DNA of 64,000 nucleotides from Streptomyces vietnamensis (lineage in GTDB: Bacteria > Actinomycetota > Actinomycetes > Streptomycetales > Streptomycetaceae). Below are positions 53,021 through 62,283 of the stretch, piece after piece. The stretch is taken from assembly GCF_000830005.1 (NCBI RefSeq), contig NZ_CP010407.1:1703001-1767000 (forward strand). Reading direction: 5' to 3'. The notes beneath the pieces are model-generated. The model had not been told where the DNA came from, searched no databases, and was given only the letters and a program-made list of their open reading frames with translations. Each line of letters opens with the position of its first letter. Position 1 is the stretch's first letter. The position numbers were made by a program, and so were the translations under genes.

Positions 53021-53595
53021 ACGCCGCGTGCGTCCGCCTGGTCGCCGCGGACGAAGGTGCCGCTCTGCCAGCGCCAGCTGACCTTCTCCTGCTCGTCGGG
53101 GCAGCAGCTGGGCACGTCGGGGGACGAGTAGCCGAGGAGGGTGGCGCGCACGGTTCCGTCGTGTACGGCGAGCTCGGTGACGTTCCGGTGCTGTTCCGGT
53201 GCGACGAGTGTGGCGACCACGCGCGCGGGGGTGCCGTTCTCCTTGCCGCGGGTGAGGACGTAGACGCCGCTCGGCGGGGTGCCGGAGCCGGCTTCGCAGT
53301 GCACGACCGCAATGGTCTCGGGGTTCCCGTCGCCGTCGAGGTCTCCGGTGACCCGCTTCGCGACCGTACGGGGGCCTCCCCCGCATTCGAGGGGGTAGTC
53401 GGCTCCGGCGGCGTCGGGGGCGGGTGCCGGGTGCGGGGCGGCGGCCGTGGTGCCGGTGGCTCCGGCGGGGCCGGGCTGGAGCAGTCCAGCGAGGGCGACG
53501 ACCGCGGCGGTCGCGGTGGCGGTGGCCAGCCAGTGGGCCGGCCGGGCGTGGGTGTGGGCGAGGTCCGCGAGGTCCGGGGCGGCGGAGTGCTGCAC
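53017..53595 (-). CDS. Exported protein with a DxDxDG calcium-type motif
   Basis: 192 residues from GTG 53595, with AGGAG about ten bases upstream; a longer frame to 53646 has no better site. One membrane/signal helix is near 24-42 (LATATATAAVVALAGLL). The outer part has a DLDGDGNPE motif like FG-GAP or EF-hand calcium loops, four cysteines (LECGG, VVHCE, SCCPDE) and beta-rich sequence. There is no named family match. It ends inside a GGCCTGTCCG-type palindrome. Unknown role, possibly cell-wall associated. Confidence 0.72.
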   Translation of the reverse strand: MQHSAAPDLADLAHTHARPAHWLATATATAAVVALAGLLQPGPAGATGTTAAAPHPAPAPDAAGADYPLECGGGPRTVAKRVTGDLDGDGNPETIAVVHCEAGSGTPPSGVYVLTRGKENGTPARVVATLVAPEQHRNVTELAVHDGTVRATLLGYSSPDVPSCCPDEQEKVSWRWQSGTFVRGDQADARGV

Positions 53596-53783
53596 GCGAG
53601 ACGTCTCCTGTGGGGTGGTGCGACGGGGTTCCCGGCATCGTGCCACACGTCACAGGGGGACGGAACAGCTGGGGTGGACCCGGGTCGGCCGGTCTTCGGC
53701 GGCGGCGAACATGAGGACGCCGCCGTCGAGTTCTCCCGCGTGGGCGGGGAACTCGGCGGCGGCGCGGTGTGGATGTCGGAACG

Positions 53784-54671
53784 TCAGCCCTTGTTGGGGC
53801 CTTCGTAGTCCTCGCCGTAGGCGCCCTTGGCGGGGCGGCGGCGGCGCATCGGGGGCTCGACCCCGTCCGCGAGGCGGCGGGCGGTGACGAGGAAGCCGGT
53901 GTGGCCGATCATGCGGTGATCGGGGCGGACGGCGAGGCCCTCGACGTGCCAGTTGCGGATCATGGATTCCCAGGGCTGCGGCTCGGCGTAGCAGCCGAAC
54001 TCGCGGATGGACTCCACGGTGCGGGCGAGCTGGGTGGTGGTCGCCACGTAGCAGCAGAGGATGCCGCCGGGGACGAGGGCCTTGGAGACGGCCTCCAGGC
54101 ACTCCCAGGGGGCGAGCATGTCCAGGATGACGCGGTCGACGTCGGTGTCGGACAGGTTGTCCTGGAGGTCGCCGACGGTCAGCTGCCACGCGGGGTGGGG
54201 GCCGCCGAAGTAGCGCTCGACGTTGCCCTTCGCGATCTCGGCGAAGTCCTCGCGGCGCTCGTAGGAGTGCAGCATGCCGCTGTCTCCGATGGCGCGCAGG
54301 AGGAAGCTGCTCAGCGATCCCGAGCCCACTCCGGCTTCCACGACGCGGGCGCCGGGGAAGATGTCGGCGAAGGCCAGGATCTGCCCCGCGTCCTTGGGGT
54401 AGACCACGGCTGCGCCGCGGGGCATGGACAGGACGTAGTCGGGGAGCAGGGGGCGCAGCGCGAGGTAGGCGACGTTTCCGGTGGTACGGACAACGCTGCC
54501 CTCGGGGGCGCCGATCAGTTCGTCGTGCGGGAAAGAACCCTTGTGGGTGTGGAAGTTCTTTCCCTCTTCGAGCGTGAACGTGTAGTGACGGCCCTTGGGG
54601 TCGGTCAGCTGAACCTGGTCCCCGACCTTGAAGGGCCCGCGTCGGCGGGCGGCACCGGTCGGTTCGGACAT
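53784..54671 (-). CDS. trmI: tRNA (adenine-58-N1)-methyltransferase TrmI
   Basis: 295 residues. The N-terminal barrel (GPFKVGDQVQLTDPKGRHYTF, KNFHTHKGSFPHDELIG) and the SAM-binding motif VVEAGVGSGSLSSFLLRA (about 108-125) are typical, followed by LDMLAPWECLEAV. It makes m1A58 in the T-loop of tRNAs. In actinobacteria it is commonly encoded beside the proteasome ATPase gene arc. Downstream of the site-2 protease gene on the same strand, with 56 bp between, containing a copy of that gene's last 21 bp. Confidence 0.95.
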   Translation of the reverse strand: MSEPTGAARRRGPFKVGDQVQLTDPKGRHYTFTLEEGKNFHTHKGSFPHDELIGAPEGSVVRTTGNVAYLALRPLLPDYVLSMPRGAAVVYPKDAGQILAFADIFPGARVVEAGVGSGSLSSFLLRAIGDSGMLHSYERREDFAEIAKGNVERYFGGPHPAWQLTVGDLQDNLSDTDVDRVILDMLAPWECLEAVSKALVPGGILCCYVATTTQLARTVESIREFGCYAEPQPWESMIRNWHVEGLAVRPDHRMIGHTGFLVTARRLADGVEPPMRRRRPAKGAYGEDYEGPNKG

Positions 54672-54693
54672 GTGACCAGAGTACCGGGGTTAC

Positions 54694-54752
54694 GTGGACG
54701 GTCGTGCCATGGCCCGGGGGTACGGGGTCAGGTGGACGGTCGTGCCATGGCC
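54694..54752. repeat. Duplicated 3' end of the site-2 protease gene
   Basis: A 21-bp sequence at 54732-54752, encoding the last residues of the protease (MARPST region), recurs exactly at 54694-54714 in the gap before trmI, 38 bp away. It resembles the duplicated end of the DUF1844 gene at 2508-2610. Confidence 0.75.
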
Positions 54753-55918
54753 TTGACGAAGGCGCGCTCGACGTCGGTGGTGGCGAGGACCCCGTAGATC
54801 TCGCCGGTGTCCTCGACGACGAGGTACTCGGTGGCGGGGCTGGCGCGGAGGTGGTCGAGGAGGGGCTGGCCGGTGAGTTCGGCGGGGACCCGCATGCCGT
54901 CGGTGAGGTCCTGGGCGAGGGTGCTGACGGCGACCCAGGGGCGGCGGTGCTGGGGTACGGCGGCGATGGCGGTCTCGCGGACGATGCCGGTGGGTTCGCC
55001 GGTGCCGTCGACGACGACGAGGGCGCGGGCGCCGGCCTCGTTGGCGCGGCGGAGGGCTTCGGAGAGGGGGGTGGCGGGTTCGACGGGGATGGCGCGGCGG
55101 GTGAGGGCGCGGGCGCGGAGTTCGGGGAGGTGCTCGCGGAGGCGGGCCATGCGGAGGCTGTTGCCGGCGCCGGTCCAGATGATGGCGGCGAGGATGGCGG
55201 CGAGGAGTGCGTCGGTGACGGTCTCGAAGCCGCTGATGTCCTCGGTGGAGTTGCCGAGGAGGCCGGTGCGGGTGAGCAGGGGCAGGCCGACGAGGACGAG
55301 GACGGCGAGGGCGCGGCCGGCCCAGGCGGCGGCGACGGTGCCGCTCATGGGTTTGCCGGTGATCTTCCAGACGATCGCGCGGAGCATGCGGCCGCCGTCG
55401 AGGGGGAGGCCGGGGAGCAGGTTGAAGATCGCGACGATCAGGTTGGAGATCATCAGGCCGCCGAGGAGGACGGCGGGGACGGTGCCGGGTTCGACGGCGT
55501 AGAGGGAGAGGTAGAACGCGCCGGCGAGGACGAGGGAGAGGAGGGGGCCGACGAAGGCGAGGACGAATTCGCGGCCGGGGGTCTCGGTCTCCTTCTCGAT
55601 CTCGGAGACGCCGCCGAAGAACTGGAGCTGGATGCGGCGCACCGGGAGTTCGAAGCGGAGCGCGGCGATGGTGTGGGCCAGTTCGTGGACGAGCACGGAG
55701 GCGTAGAAGGCGACGGCGAAGAAGAGGGAGACGAGGTAGCGTGCGGCGCCGAGCTCGGGCAGGACGCGGTCGATCTGGTCGCCGAAGACCCAGGTGATGA
55801 GGGCGGCGACGACGAACCAGCTGGGGGCGACGTAGACGGGCACGCCGAAGGGCCGTCCCATGAGGATCCCGCCGCCGGGCTCCTCGGTCCGCTGCGGCTT
55901 GGGCTCGTCCTGGTTCAC
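54728..55918 (-). CDS. Site-2 protease (M50) with CBS domains
   Basis: 396 residues from GTG 55918 with AAGGA upstream. The zinc site is HELAH (78-82) with the distal Asp174 in NLLPGLPLDGGR. About six membrane helices (30-215) precede a cytoplasmic pair of CBS motifs (about 265-390; ALVVVDGTGEPTGIV, YLVVEDTGEIYGVL). M50 proteases of this Group III (SpoIVFB/Rv2625c-like) cut membrane-bound substrates such as anti-sigma factors, and the CBS pair probably senses adenine nucleotides. Its substrate is not visible in this window. It precedes trmI. Confidence 0.93.
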   Translation of the reverse strand: MNQDEPKPQRTEEPGGGILMGRPFGVPVYVAPSWFVVAALITWVFGDQIDRVLPELGAARYLVSLFFAVAFYASVLVHELAHTIAALRFELPVRRIQLQFFGGVSEIEKETETPGREFVLAFVGPLLSLVLAGAFYLSLYAVEPGTVPAVLLGGLMISNLIVAIFNLLPGLPLDGGRMLRAIVWKITGKPMSGTVAAAWAGRALAVLVLVGLPLLTRTGLLGNSTEDISGFETVTDALLAAILAAIIWTGAGNSLRMARLREHLPELRARALTRRAIPVEPATPLSEALRRANEAGARALVVVDGTGEPTGIVRETAIAAVPQHRRPWVAVSTLAQDLTDGMRVPAELTGQPLLDHLRASPATEYLVVEDTGEIYGVLATTDVERAFVKAMARPST

Positions 55919-56042
55919 GGGTTCCTTTCGTCGCGTGGTGTGACCCGCGTCGGATGTGTCACGGTTCGATCATGCAGTGCGACGGGGTCCCAGGTCGATG
56001 GTATTCCGCTCGTTGTCGGCGGCGGGTCGTAGGGTCTTCGTC

Positions 56043-56945
<903 letters not shown>

Positions 56946-56993
56946 GCCCAGCCCGCGTGAAAGGGCTGGTCTCAGCCCCGTGAAGGAGCCCTT

Positions 56994-57671
56994 GTGACGA
57001 TCCGCGTCCTGTTGGTCGACGATCAGCCGCTGCTGCGGACCGGCTTCCGGATGATTCTGGAGGCGGAGCAGGACATCGCGGTGGTGGGTGAGGCCGGGGA
57101 CGGTCTGCAGGCGCAGGAGCAGGTGCGTGCGCTGCAGCCGGACGTGGTGCTGATGGACATCCGGATGCCGCGGATGGACGGGGTGGAGGCGACCCGGCAG
57201 ATCACGGGTCCGGGGCGGGACGGTCCGGCGAAGGTGCTGGTCCTGACGACCTTCGATCTGGACGAGTACGTGGTGGAGGCGCTGCGGGCGGGGGCGAGCG
57301 GCTTCCTCCTGAAGGACGCTCCGGCGAACGAGCTGGTGCAGGCGATCCGGGTGGTGGCGGCGGGCGAGGCGATGCTGGCGCCGTCGATCACGCGCCGGCT
57401 GCTCGACAAGTACTCGGCGCATCTGCCGACGGGCGAGGAGCAGGTGCCGGACACGCTGAACACCTTGACCGACCGTGAGGTGGAGGTGCTGAAGCTGGTG
57501 GCGCGGGGCCTGTCGAACGCGGAGATCGCGGCGGACCTGTTCGTCAGCGAGACGACGGTGAAGACGCACGTGGGTCATGTGCTGACGAAGCTGGGGCTGC
57601 GGGACCGGGTGCAGGCCGCGGTGTACGCGTACGAGAGCGGTCTGGTGCGGCCGGGGGCCGGTGGCCAGTAG
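56994..57671 (+). CDS. NarL/FixJ-family response regulator
   Basis: 225 residues from GTG 56994 with AAGGAG upstream. The receiver domain has Asp55 (VVLMDIRMPRMDG), the Thr/Ser in VLTTFD and Lys107 (FLLKDA). The LuxR-type helix-turn-helix (about 152-212) has LTDREVEVLKLVARGLSN, EIAADLFVSETTVKTHVGHV. No sensor kinase gene is in the window, so it is an orphan here. It is followed by a terminator. Target unknown. Confidence 0.93.
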   Translation: MTIRVLLVDDQPLLRTGFRMILEAEQDIAVVGEAGDGLQAQEQVRALQPDVVLMDIRMPRMDGVEATRQITGPGRDGPAKVLVLTTFDLDEYVVEALRAGASGFLLKDAPANELVQAIRVVAAGEAMLAPSITRRLLDKYSAHLPTGEEQVPDTLNTLTDREVEVLKLVARGLSNAEIAADLFVSETTVKTHVGHVLTKLGLRDRVQAAVYAYESGLVRPGAGGQ

Positions 57672-57694
57672 TCGCGAGGGCGACGGACGACGAC

Positions 57695-57731
57695 GGGGGC
57701 CCGGTGCGCGTGGTGCGCGCCGGGCCCCCGT
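57695..57731. terminator. Terminator between the response regulator and binding-protein genes
   Basis: A perfect 11-bp stem (57695-57705 with 57721-57731) with an inner GCGC pairing, between convergent genes. Confidence 0.8.
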
Positions 57732-57749
57732 GCGTGGACCGGGAGGGGG

Positions 57750-59333
57750 TCAGCCCTTGCGGATCTCCCAGAAGCGGAAGACGGTCGAGGCGTCGAGGGT
57801 CCATTCGAGGCCGGTGACGTCGTCGCGGGCGACGGCGTACTGCTTGCCCTGCCAGAGCGGCAGCACCGGGAGTTCCTCGGCGACGAGGTTCTGGAGCTTT
57901 CCGTACTCGTCGGCGGTGGCGGCGCGGTCGGCGATGCCGGCGGTCTTCGGGATGAGGCTGCCGGTGATGGTGGCGTTCTCGTAGTGGTTGCCGAGGACGT
58001 TGCCCTCGCCGAAGAAGGGGCTGGTGAAGTTGTCGGCGTCGGGGTAGTCGGGGACCCAGCCCTTGACGTAGACGCCGTACTTGCCGGCGGCGATGTCCTT
58101 CTCGTACTGCTCGTAGGGGACGGACTTGACGTCGGCGTCGAAGAGGCCGCTCGCGTTGAGCTGCTCGGCGATGGCCTTGAGCTCCTGGTCGGTGGCCGGG
58201 CCGTAGCGGCTGGGGGTGGACCAGAGGGTGAGCTTCACCTTGTCGGTGATGCCGGAGGCGCGGAGGGCCTTCTTCGCCTTGGCACTGTCGGGGGTGCCGT
58301 AGGTGTCGTAGAAGGCGGTGTTGTGTCCGGCGATGCCGGCCGGGACGATCGAGTAGAGCGGGGTGGCCGTCGACTTGTAGACGTTCTCGACGAGGGCCTC
58401 GCGGTCGACGAGGTGGGCGATGGCCTTGCGGACGCCGAGCTTGCCGACGACCGGGTCGTCCATGTTGAAGACGAGGTGCTGGACCTCGGCGCTGCTGCCC
58501 TGGACGACCTCGATGCCCTTGTCGGCCGTGCTGGCGGAGTTCTCGAGGGCGGCGATGTCGTCGGCGGAGAGGCCTCGGTAGGCGACGTCTATGTCGCCGT
58601 CGGTGAAGGCCTTGGCGAGGGCGGTGCGGTCGCCCTTGTAGAGCTTGAGGGTGACCGCGCCGTTCTTGGGCTTGGCGTTGCCCTTGTAGCCGGGGTTGGC
58701 GGAGAAGGTGGCCTCGGTGTCGCTGAAGGAGTCCAGCTTGTACGGGCCGGAGCCGGTGGCCTTGCCGTCGGTGCGCAGCGCGTCGGCGGGGTAGTCGCGG
58801 TGGTCGACGATGGAGCCGGCGCCGGAGGCGATCTTGCTGGGGAAGGTGGCGTCCGGGACCTTGAGGCGGAAGACGACGGTCTTCTCGTCCGGGGTCTCGA
58901 TCTTGTCGATGGTGGAGAGCAGCGGCGCCGGGCCGGAGGGGTCGGCGATCTTGAGGGCGCGCTCGAAGGAGAACTTGACGTCCTCCGAGGTGAGCTTGTT
59001 GCCGTTGGAGAAGGTGAGGCCGTCGCGCAGGGTGCAGGTGTAGACCTTGCTGCCCGCGGAGAAGTCGCACTCTTCGGCGGCCTCGGGCTCGGGCGCGAGG
59101 CCGCCCTTGGGGAAGGCGAGGAGGGACTGGAAGACGTTGTTGAACAGCAGCCAGGAGCCGGGGTCGTAGCCGGCCGCCGGGTCGGTGGCGAGGATCTCGT
59201 CGGACATGCCGACGCGTACTCCGCCTCCGGAGCCTCCGGAGCCGCTTCCCTGCTCGGTGCCGCAGCCGCTGAGGAGGGCGGCGGACAGGCCCGCGGCGAG
59301 GGGGGCCGTCAGCCACTTGTTTCGTGCCTTCAC
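57750..59333 (-). CDS. ABC transporter substrate-binding lipoprotein, family 5 (first copy)
   Basis: 527 residues from GTG. Lipobox LLSGCG with Cys24. The family-5 (oligopeptide/dipeptide/nickel) signatures TLRDGLTFSNGNKLTSEDVKFSF, ATGSGPYKL and VRKAIAHLVDRE are present. Anchored outside the membrane, it should bind a peptide or similar solute. No permease or ATPase is adjacent. It follows a paralogue (59401-60990) on the same strand after 67 bp with a 10-bp stem, so expression may be separate. Confidence 0.92.
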   Translation of the reverse strand: MKARNKWLTAPLAAGLSAALLSGCGTEQGSGSGGSGGGVRVGMSDEILATDPAAGYDPGSWLLFNNVFQSLLAFPKGGLAPEPEAAEECDFSAGSKVYTCTLRDGLTFSNGNKLTSEDVKFSFERALKIADPSGPAPLLSTIDKIETPDEKTVVFRLKVPDATFPSKIASGAGSIVDHRDYPADALRTDGKATGSGPYKLDSFSDTEATFSANPGYKGNAKPKNGAVTLKLYKGDRTALAKAFTDGDIDVAYRGLSADDIAALENSASTADKGIEVVQGSSAEVQHLVFNMDDPVVGKLGVRKAIAHLVDREALVENVYKSTATPLYSIVPAGIAGHNTAFYDTYGTPDSAKAKKALRASGITDKVKLTLWSTPSRYGPATDQELKAIAEQLNASGLFDADVKSVPYEQYEKDIAAGKYGVYVKGWVPDYPDADNFTSPFFGEGNVLGNHYENATITGSLIPKTAGIADRAATADEYGKLQNLVAEELPVLPLWQGKQYAVARDDVTGLEWTLDASTVFRFWEIRKG

Positions 59334-59361
59334 AGAACTTGCCTCTTGATCTCTTGTCAGG

Positions 59362-59387
59362 CCGGCCGCGCGTTGGTGCGCGGCCGG
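59362..59387. terminator. Hairpin between the two binding-protein genes
   Basis: A perfect 10-bp inverted repeat (59362-59371 with 59378-59387, 6-nt loop), between the stop of the second and the start of the first binding-protein gene. Terminator or attenuator. Confidence 0.65.
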
Positions 59388-59400
59388 GACAACGAAGGGG

Positions 59401-60990
59401 TCAGGCGGTACCGCGGCCCAGTTCCCACAGCAGCAGGTCGGAGGAGGTGTTGAGGGCGTACTCGACTCCGTTGAGGTCGCTGCGGGCGGCGACGTACTGC
59501 TTGCCCTGCCACAGGGGCAGGACGGGGACGTCCTCGGCGACGATCTTCTGGATCTGCGCGTAGACGGGGCTTGCGGCGTTGCGGTCGGCCTGGCGGCGCG
59601 AGCGCGGGATGAGCTTCTCGCGAACGGTCTTGTTCACGTAGGGGGTGTTGAGGAAGTTGTCGCTGTCGAGGAACGGCGCGATGTAGTTGTCCGGGTCCGG
59701 GTAGTCCGGGAACCAGCCGAGGCCGTAGACGGCGTAGTCGCCGCGCTTCTGGGCCGTGCGGAACTGGGACCACTCGGCGCCCTTGACGGTGGCGTCGAAG
59801 AGCTCGCTGGCGATGAGCTGCTTCTTGAGCGCCTCGAACTCCTGGGCGGTCTCGGCGCCGTAGTGGTCGGTGGTGTAGTTCAGGGTCACCTTGACCGGGG
59901 TCTTGACGCCCGCGTCCTTGAGGATCTTCGCGGCGCGGGCGGGGTCGGGCTCGCCGTACTCGTCGAAGAAGGGGGTGGCGTGGCCGGTGATGCTGGAGGG
60001 AATCAGCGAGTAGAGCGGCTCGGCGGTGGGGCCGTAGACGAGGTTGACGAGGGCGCCCCGGTCGACGACGGCGGCCATGGCCTGGCGCACGGCCTTCTCC
60101 TCGACGGAGGGGGCCTTGGTGTTGAAGCCGAGGTAGCGGATCTCCAGGCCGGGGACCTCGGTGACGCGGATGTCGTCCTTGGGCGTCTCGGTGAGGTCCT
60201 TGATCTGCTTCTGCGACAGGGAGCGGGCCATCATGTCGATGTCGTCGCTCTCCAGGGCCGCGCCCATGGCCTCGGCGTCGGCGTAGGGGCGCAGCTCGAC
60301 CTTGTCGTTGCGCAGGGTGACGTCGCCCTTGTAGGCCGGGTTCTTGGTGAAGACGAAGCGGGTGGCCTTGTCGCCCTCGCGCTCGACCTTCAGGGTGTAC
60401 GGGCCCGAGCCGTCGACGTCGAAGCCGTCGCGGAGCTTGTCGGCGGCGTACTTGTCCTTGCTGAGGATGCCGGCGACGGGAGTGGAGAGCTTGTACGGGA
60501 AGGTGGCGTCGGGGGTCTTGAGGTGGAAGACGATCCCGTCGGTGCCCTGGGTCTCGACGGTGTCGATGTTCGAGAGGAGGGCGGCCGTGCCGTTGTCCGA
60601 CTTGATCTTCAGGACGCGCTCGATGGAGAACTTGACGTCCTCGGCCGTGAGGGGGGTGCCGTCGGCGAAGGTGAGGCCCTCGCGGAGGGTGCAGCGGTAG
60701 CTCTCGCTGGCCTTGTCGGAGAAGCCGCAGCTCTGGGCGGCCTCGGGGACGGGCTCGCCGCCGCCGCGGGGCACGTGCAGCAGGGTCTGGACGGTCTGGC
60801 GGAGGATGTTCCAGGCGCCGGTGTCGTAGGCGTAGGCCGGGTCGAGAGGGGCGGGGGCGTCCTCCGTCGCGATGAACTGGTCCGTGGTGCCGACGGTTAT
60901 CGCCCGGCCGTCCTCCGCTCCGCCGCAGGCGGCGAGCAGGGGGGCGAGCAGTCCGGCCACGGCCGGCAGCACCAGGGTCTTGCGGTTCAT
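59401..60990 (-). CDS. ABC transporter substrate-binding lipoprotein, family 5 (second copy)
   Basis: 529 residues from ATG 60990; GAGGAG lies about eleven bases upstream. Lipobox LLAACG with Cys22. TLREGLTFADGTPLTAEDVKFS and VRQAMAAVVDRG match family-5 binding proteins, and LPLWQGKQYVAAR is shared with the first copy, so the two are tandem duplicates that have diverged. No transporter genes are nearby; they probably share a permease encoded elsewhere. A Crp-like site lies about 370 bp upstream. Confidence 0.92.
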   Translation of the reverse strand: MNRKTLVLPAVAGLLAPLLAACGGAEDGRAITVGTTDQFIATEDAPAPLDPAYAYDTGAWNILRQTVQTLLHVPRGGGEPVPEAAQSCGFSDKASESYRCTLREGLTFADGTPLTAEDVKFSIERVLKIKSDNGTAALLSNIDTVETQGTDGIVFHLKTPDATFPYKLSTPVAGILSKDKYAADKLRDGFDVDGSGPYTLKVEREGDKATRFVFTKNPAYKGDVTLRNDKVELRPYADAEAMGAALESDDIDMMARSLSQKQIKDLTETPKDDIRVTEVPGLEIRYLGFNTKAPSVEEKAVRQAMAAVVDRGALVNLVYGPTAEPLYSLIPSSITGHATPFFDEYGEPDPARAAKILKDAGVKTPVKVTLNYTTDHYGAETAQEFEALKKQLIASELFDATVKGAEWSQFRTAQKRGDYAVYGLGWFPDYPDPDNYIAPFLDSDNFLNTPYVNKTVREKLIPRSRRQADRNAASPVYAQIQKIVAEDVPVLPLWQGKQYVAARSDLNGVEYALNTSSDLLLWELGRGTA

Positions 60991-61434
60991 CAGGGACGAT
61001 CTCCTCATCCGGCACTGGGGTACAGCGGTCAGTGGAACTCCGCCGCCTGCCGCCCGGTCGGGGCGGGAGCGATCGGGCCGGGTGTTGCGATCGGTCCTGT
61101 GTTCACGGCGACTTGGGTATGCGCCGGTGCACGCGGTTATGCGGCGAAGTACTCGCGAAAGATTAGTGCGCGGCGCCGGCATCGCTTGACCGGGGCCGTA
61201 CAGGGACGTAATCGAAGAGTGATCATGAATGCATGGGCCTCGATACCCATGCGCCGGACGTTGCGGACGATGATTGCCCAACCAGGACACAGGGGGCGCC
61301 GAAACATCCGGTTTTGAGACACGAGACGGGAACGGGCCACCCGCCGTCCGGCACTCTGAGTGACCAAGGTCACGTAAATGCTTTTCGGTGAATGGCCCGC
61401 TCGCTTTAGCCGGATCGCTTTCCTCAGATAAAGC
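60991..61434. other. Long intergenic region upstream of the binding-protein genes
   Basis: 444 bp with lower GC than the neighbours and no gene. It contains GCATGGG (61231-61237) with CCCATGC (61246-61252), a perfect 7-bp inverted repeat, a Crp-like site at 61360-61373, and a TAATCT -10-like box on the minus strand near 61163. It probably holds the control region of the binding-protein genes. Confidence 0.5.
61360..61373. promoter_or_regulatory. Crp-like site
   Basis: GTGACCAAGGTCAC fits GTG-N6-GNCAC at every fixed base and is close to a perfect palindrome. It lies upstream of the binding-protein genes and just past the HAD gene stop. Confidence 0.45.
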
Positions 61435-62133
61435 TCAGATTCCCGTGATCAAGGTCCGCAGGAACGGCACGTCGACCTCTTCGAGGGAACGCACGACGAC
61501 CCGGCCCGGGGAGGGTGCGATCGGGGCGACGGAGGGCACCGCGACGACCCGGCAGCCGGCCGCCTCGGCGGCCGCCACACCGGTCGCGGTGTCCTCGATG
61601 ACGGCGCAGAGCGCGGGGTCGGCACCAACGCCCTGGGCGGCCGTCAGGTACGGCTCGGGGTGGGGCTTGGTGCGGACGACCTCGTCGCCGGCGACGGTGA
61701 GGGCGAAGCGGTCGCGGCCGAGCGAGGCGAGGACCCGGTCGATGATCCGCCGGTGCGAGGCGGAGACCAGGGCGGTGGGGATGGAGTGCCGGGACAGCTC
61801 GGCGAGCAGCCGCTCGGCGCCGGGCATGAGGGGGACGCCCCGGGAGATGCGCTGCTCGAACTTCTCGTTGAGCAGGACGGTCAGCTCTTCGAGGGTGATG
61901 TCGGCGCCCGTGGACTCGATGAGGTAGCCCGCGCTGCGGGTCATCGGGCCGCCGACGACGACGTCGCGCCAGGCCTCGTCCAGACGGTGTCCGAGGTCGG
62001 CGAAGACCTCGACCTCGGCGTCCCACCAGAACCCCTCCGTGTCGACGAGGGTCCCGTCCATGTCGAGGAAGACCGCCTGCAGGGCGGAGCTGCCGTTCGT
62101 ACGGAACAGGGACGCGGGGACCGTACTGGTCAT
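61435..62133 (-). CDS. HAD-family phosphatase (phosphoglycolate/beta-phosphoglucomutase-like)
   Basis: 232 residues from ATG 62133 with GGAGGTG upstream. HAD motif I VFLDMDGTLVDTEG has Asp24/Asp26, motif II IPTALVSAS, motif III Lys in RTKPHPEPY, and motif IV VIEDTATG. The alpha-helical cap (about 35-105) makes it a subfamily I enzyme acting on small sugar or organic phosphates in the cytosol. Exact substrate unknown. It lies 151 bp downstream of metH, with a hairpin between, on the same strand. Confidence 0.9.
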   Translation of the reverse strand: MTSTVPASLFRTNGSSALQAVFLDMDGTLVDTEGFWWDAEVEVFADLGHRLDEAWRDVVVGGPMTRSAGYLIESTGADITLEELTVLLNEKFEQRISRGVPLMPGAERLLAELSRHSIPTALVSASHRRIIDRVLASLGRDRFALTVAGDEVVRTKPHPEPYLTAAQGVGADPALCAVIEDTATGVAAAEAAGCRVVAVPSVAPIAPSPGRVVVRSLEEVDVPFLRTLITGI

Positions 62134-62160
62134 CCGGCACACCTCCATGGAGGGACGAGA

Positions 62161-62201
62161 AGGCCGGCCCCCCTCCCCGGTACGGGGAGGAAGACCGGCC
62201 T
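62161..62201. terminator. Terminator between metH and the HAD gene
   Basis: AGGCCGG (62161-62167) pairs with CCGGCCT (62195-62201), and inside CCTCCCC (62172-62178) pairs with GGGGAGG (62184-62190). It lies between the metH stop and the HAD ribosome binding site. Most likely the metH terminator. Confidence 0.7.
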
Positions 62202-62283
62202 GCACTGGACCGACAAGTGTACGTCGCGATCACCGCGAACGCGCGGATTTACCCCGCGCGGTCGGCGATCGGTCGTCGGACGG

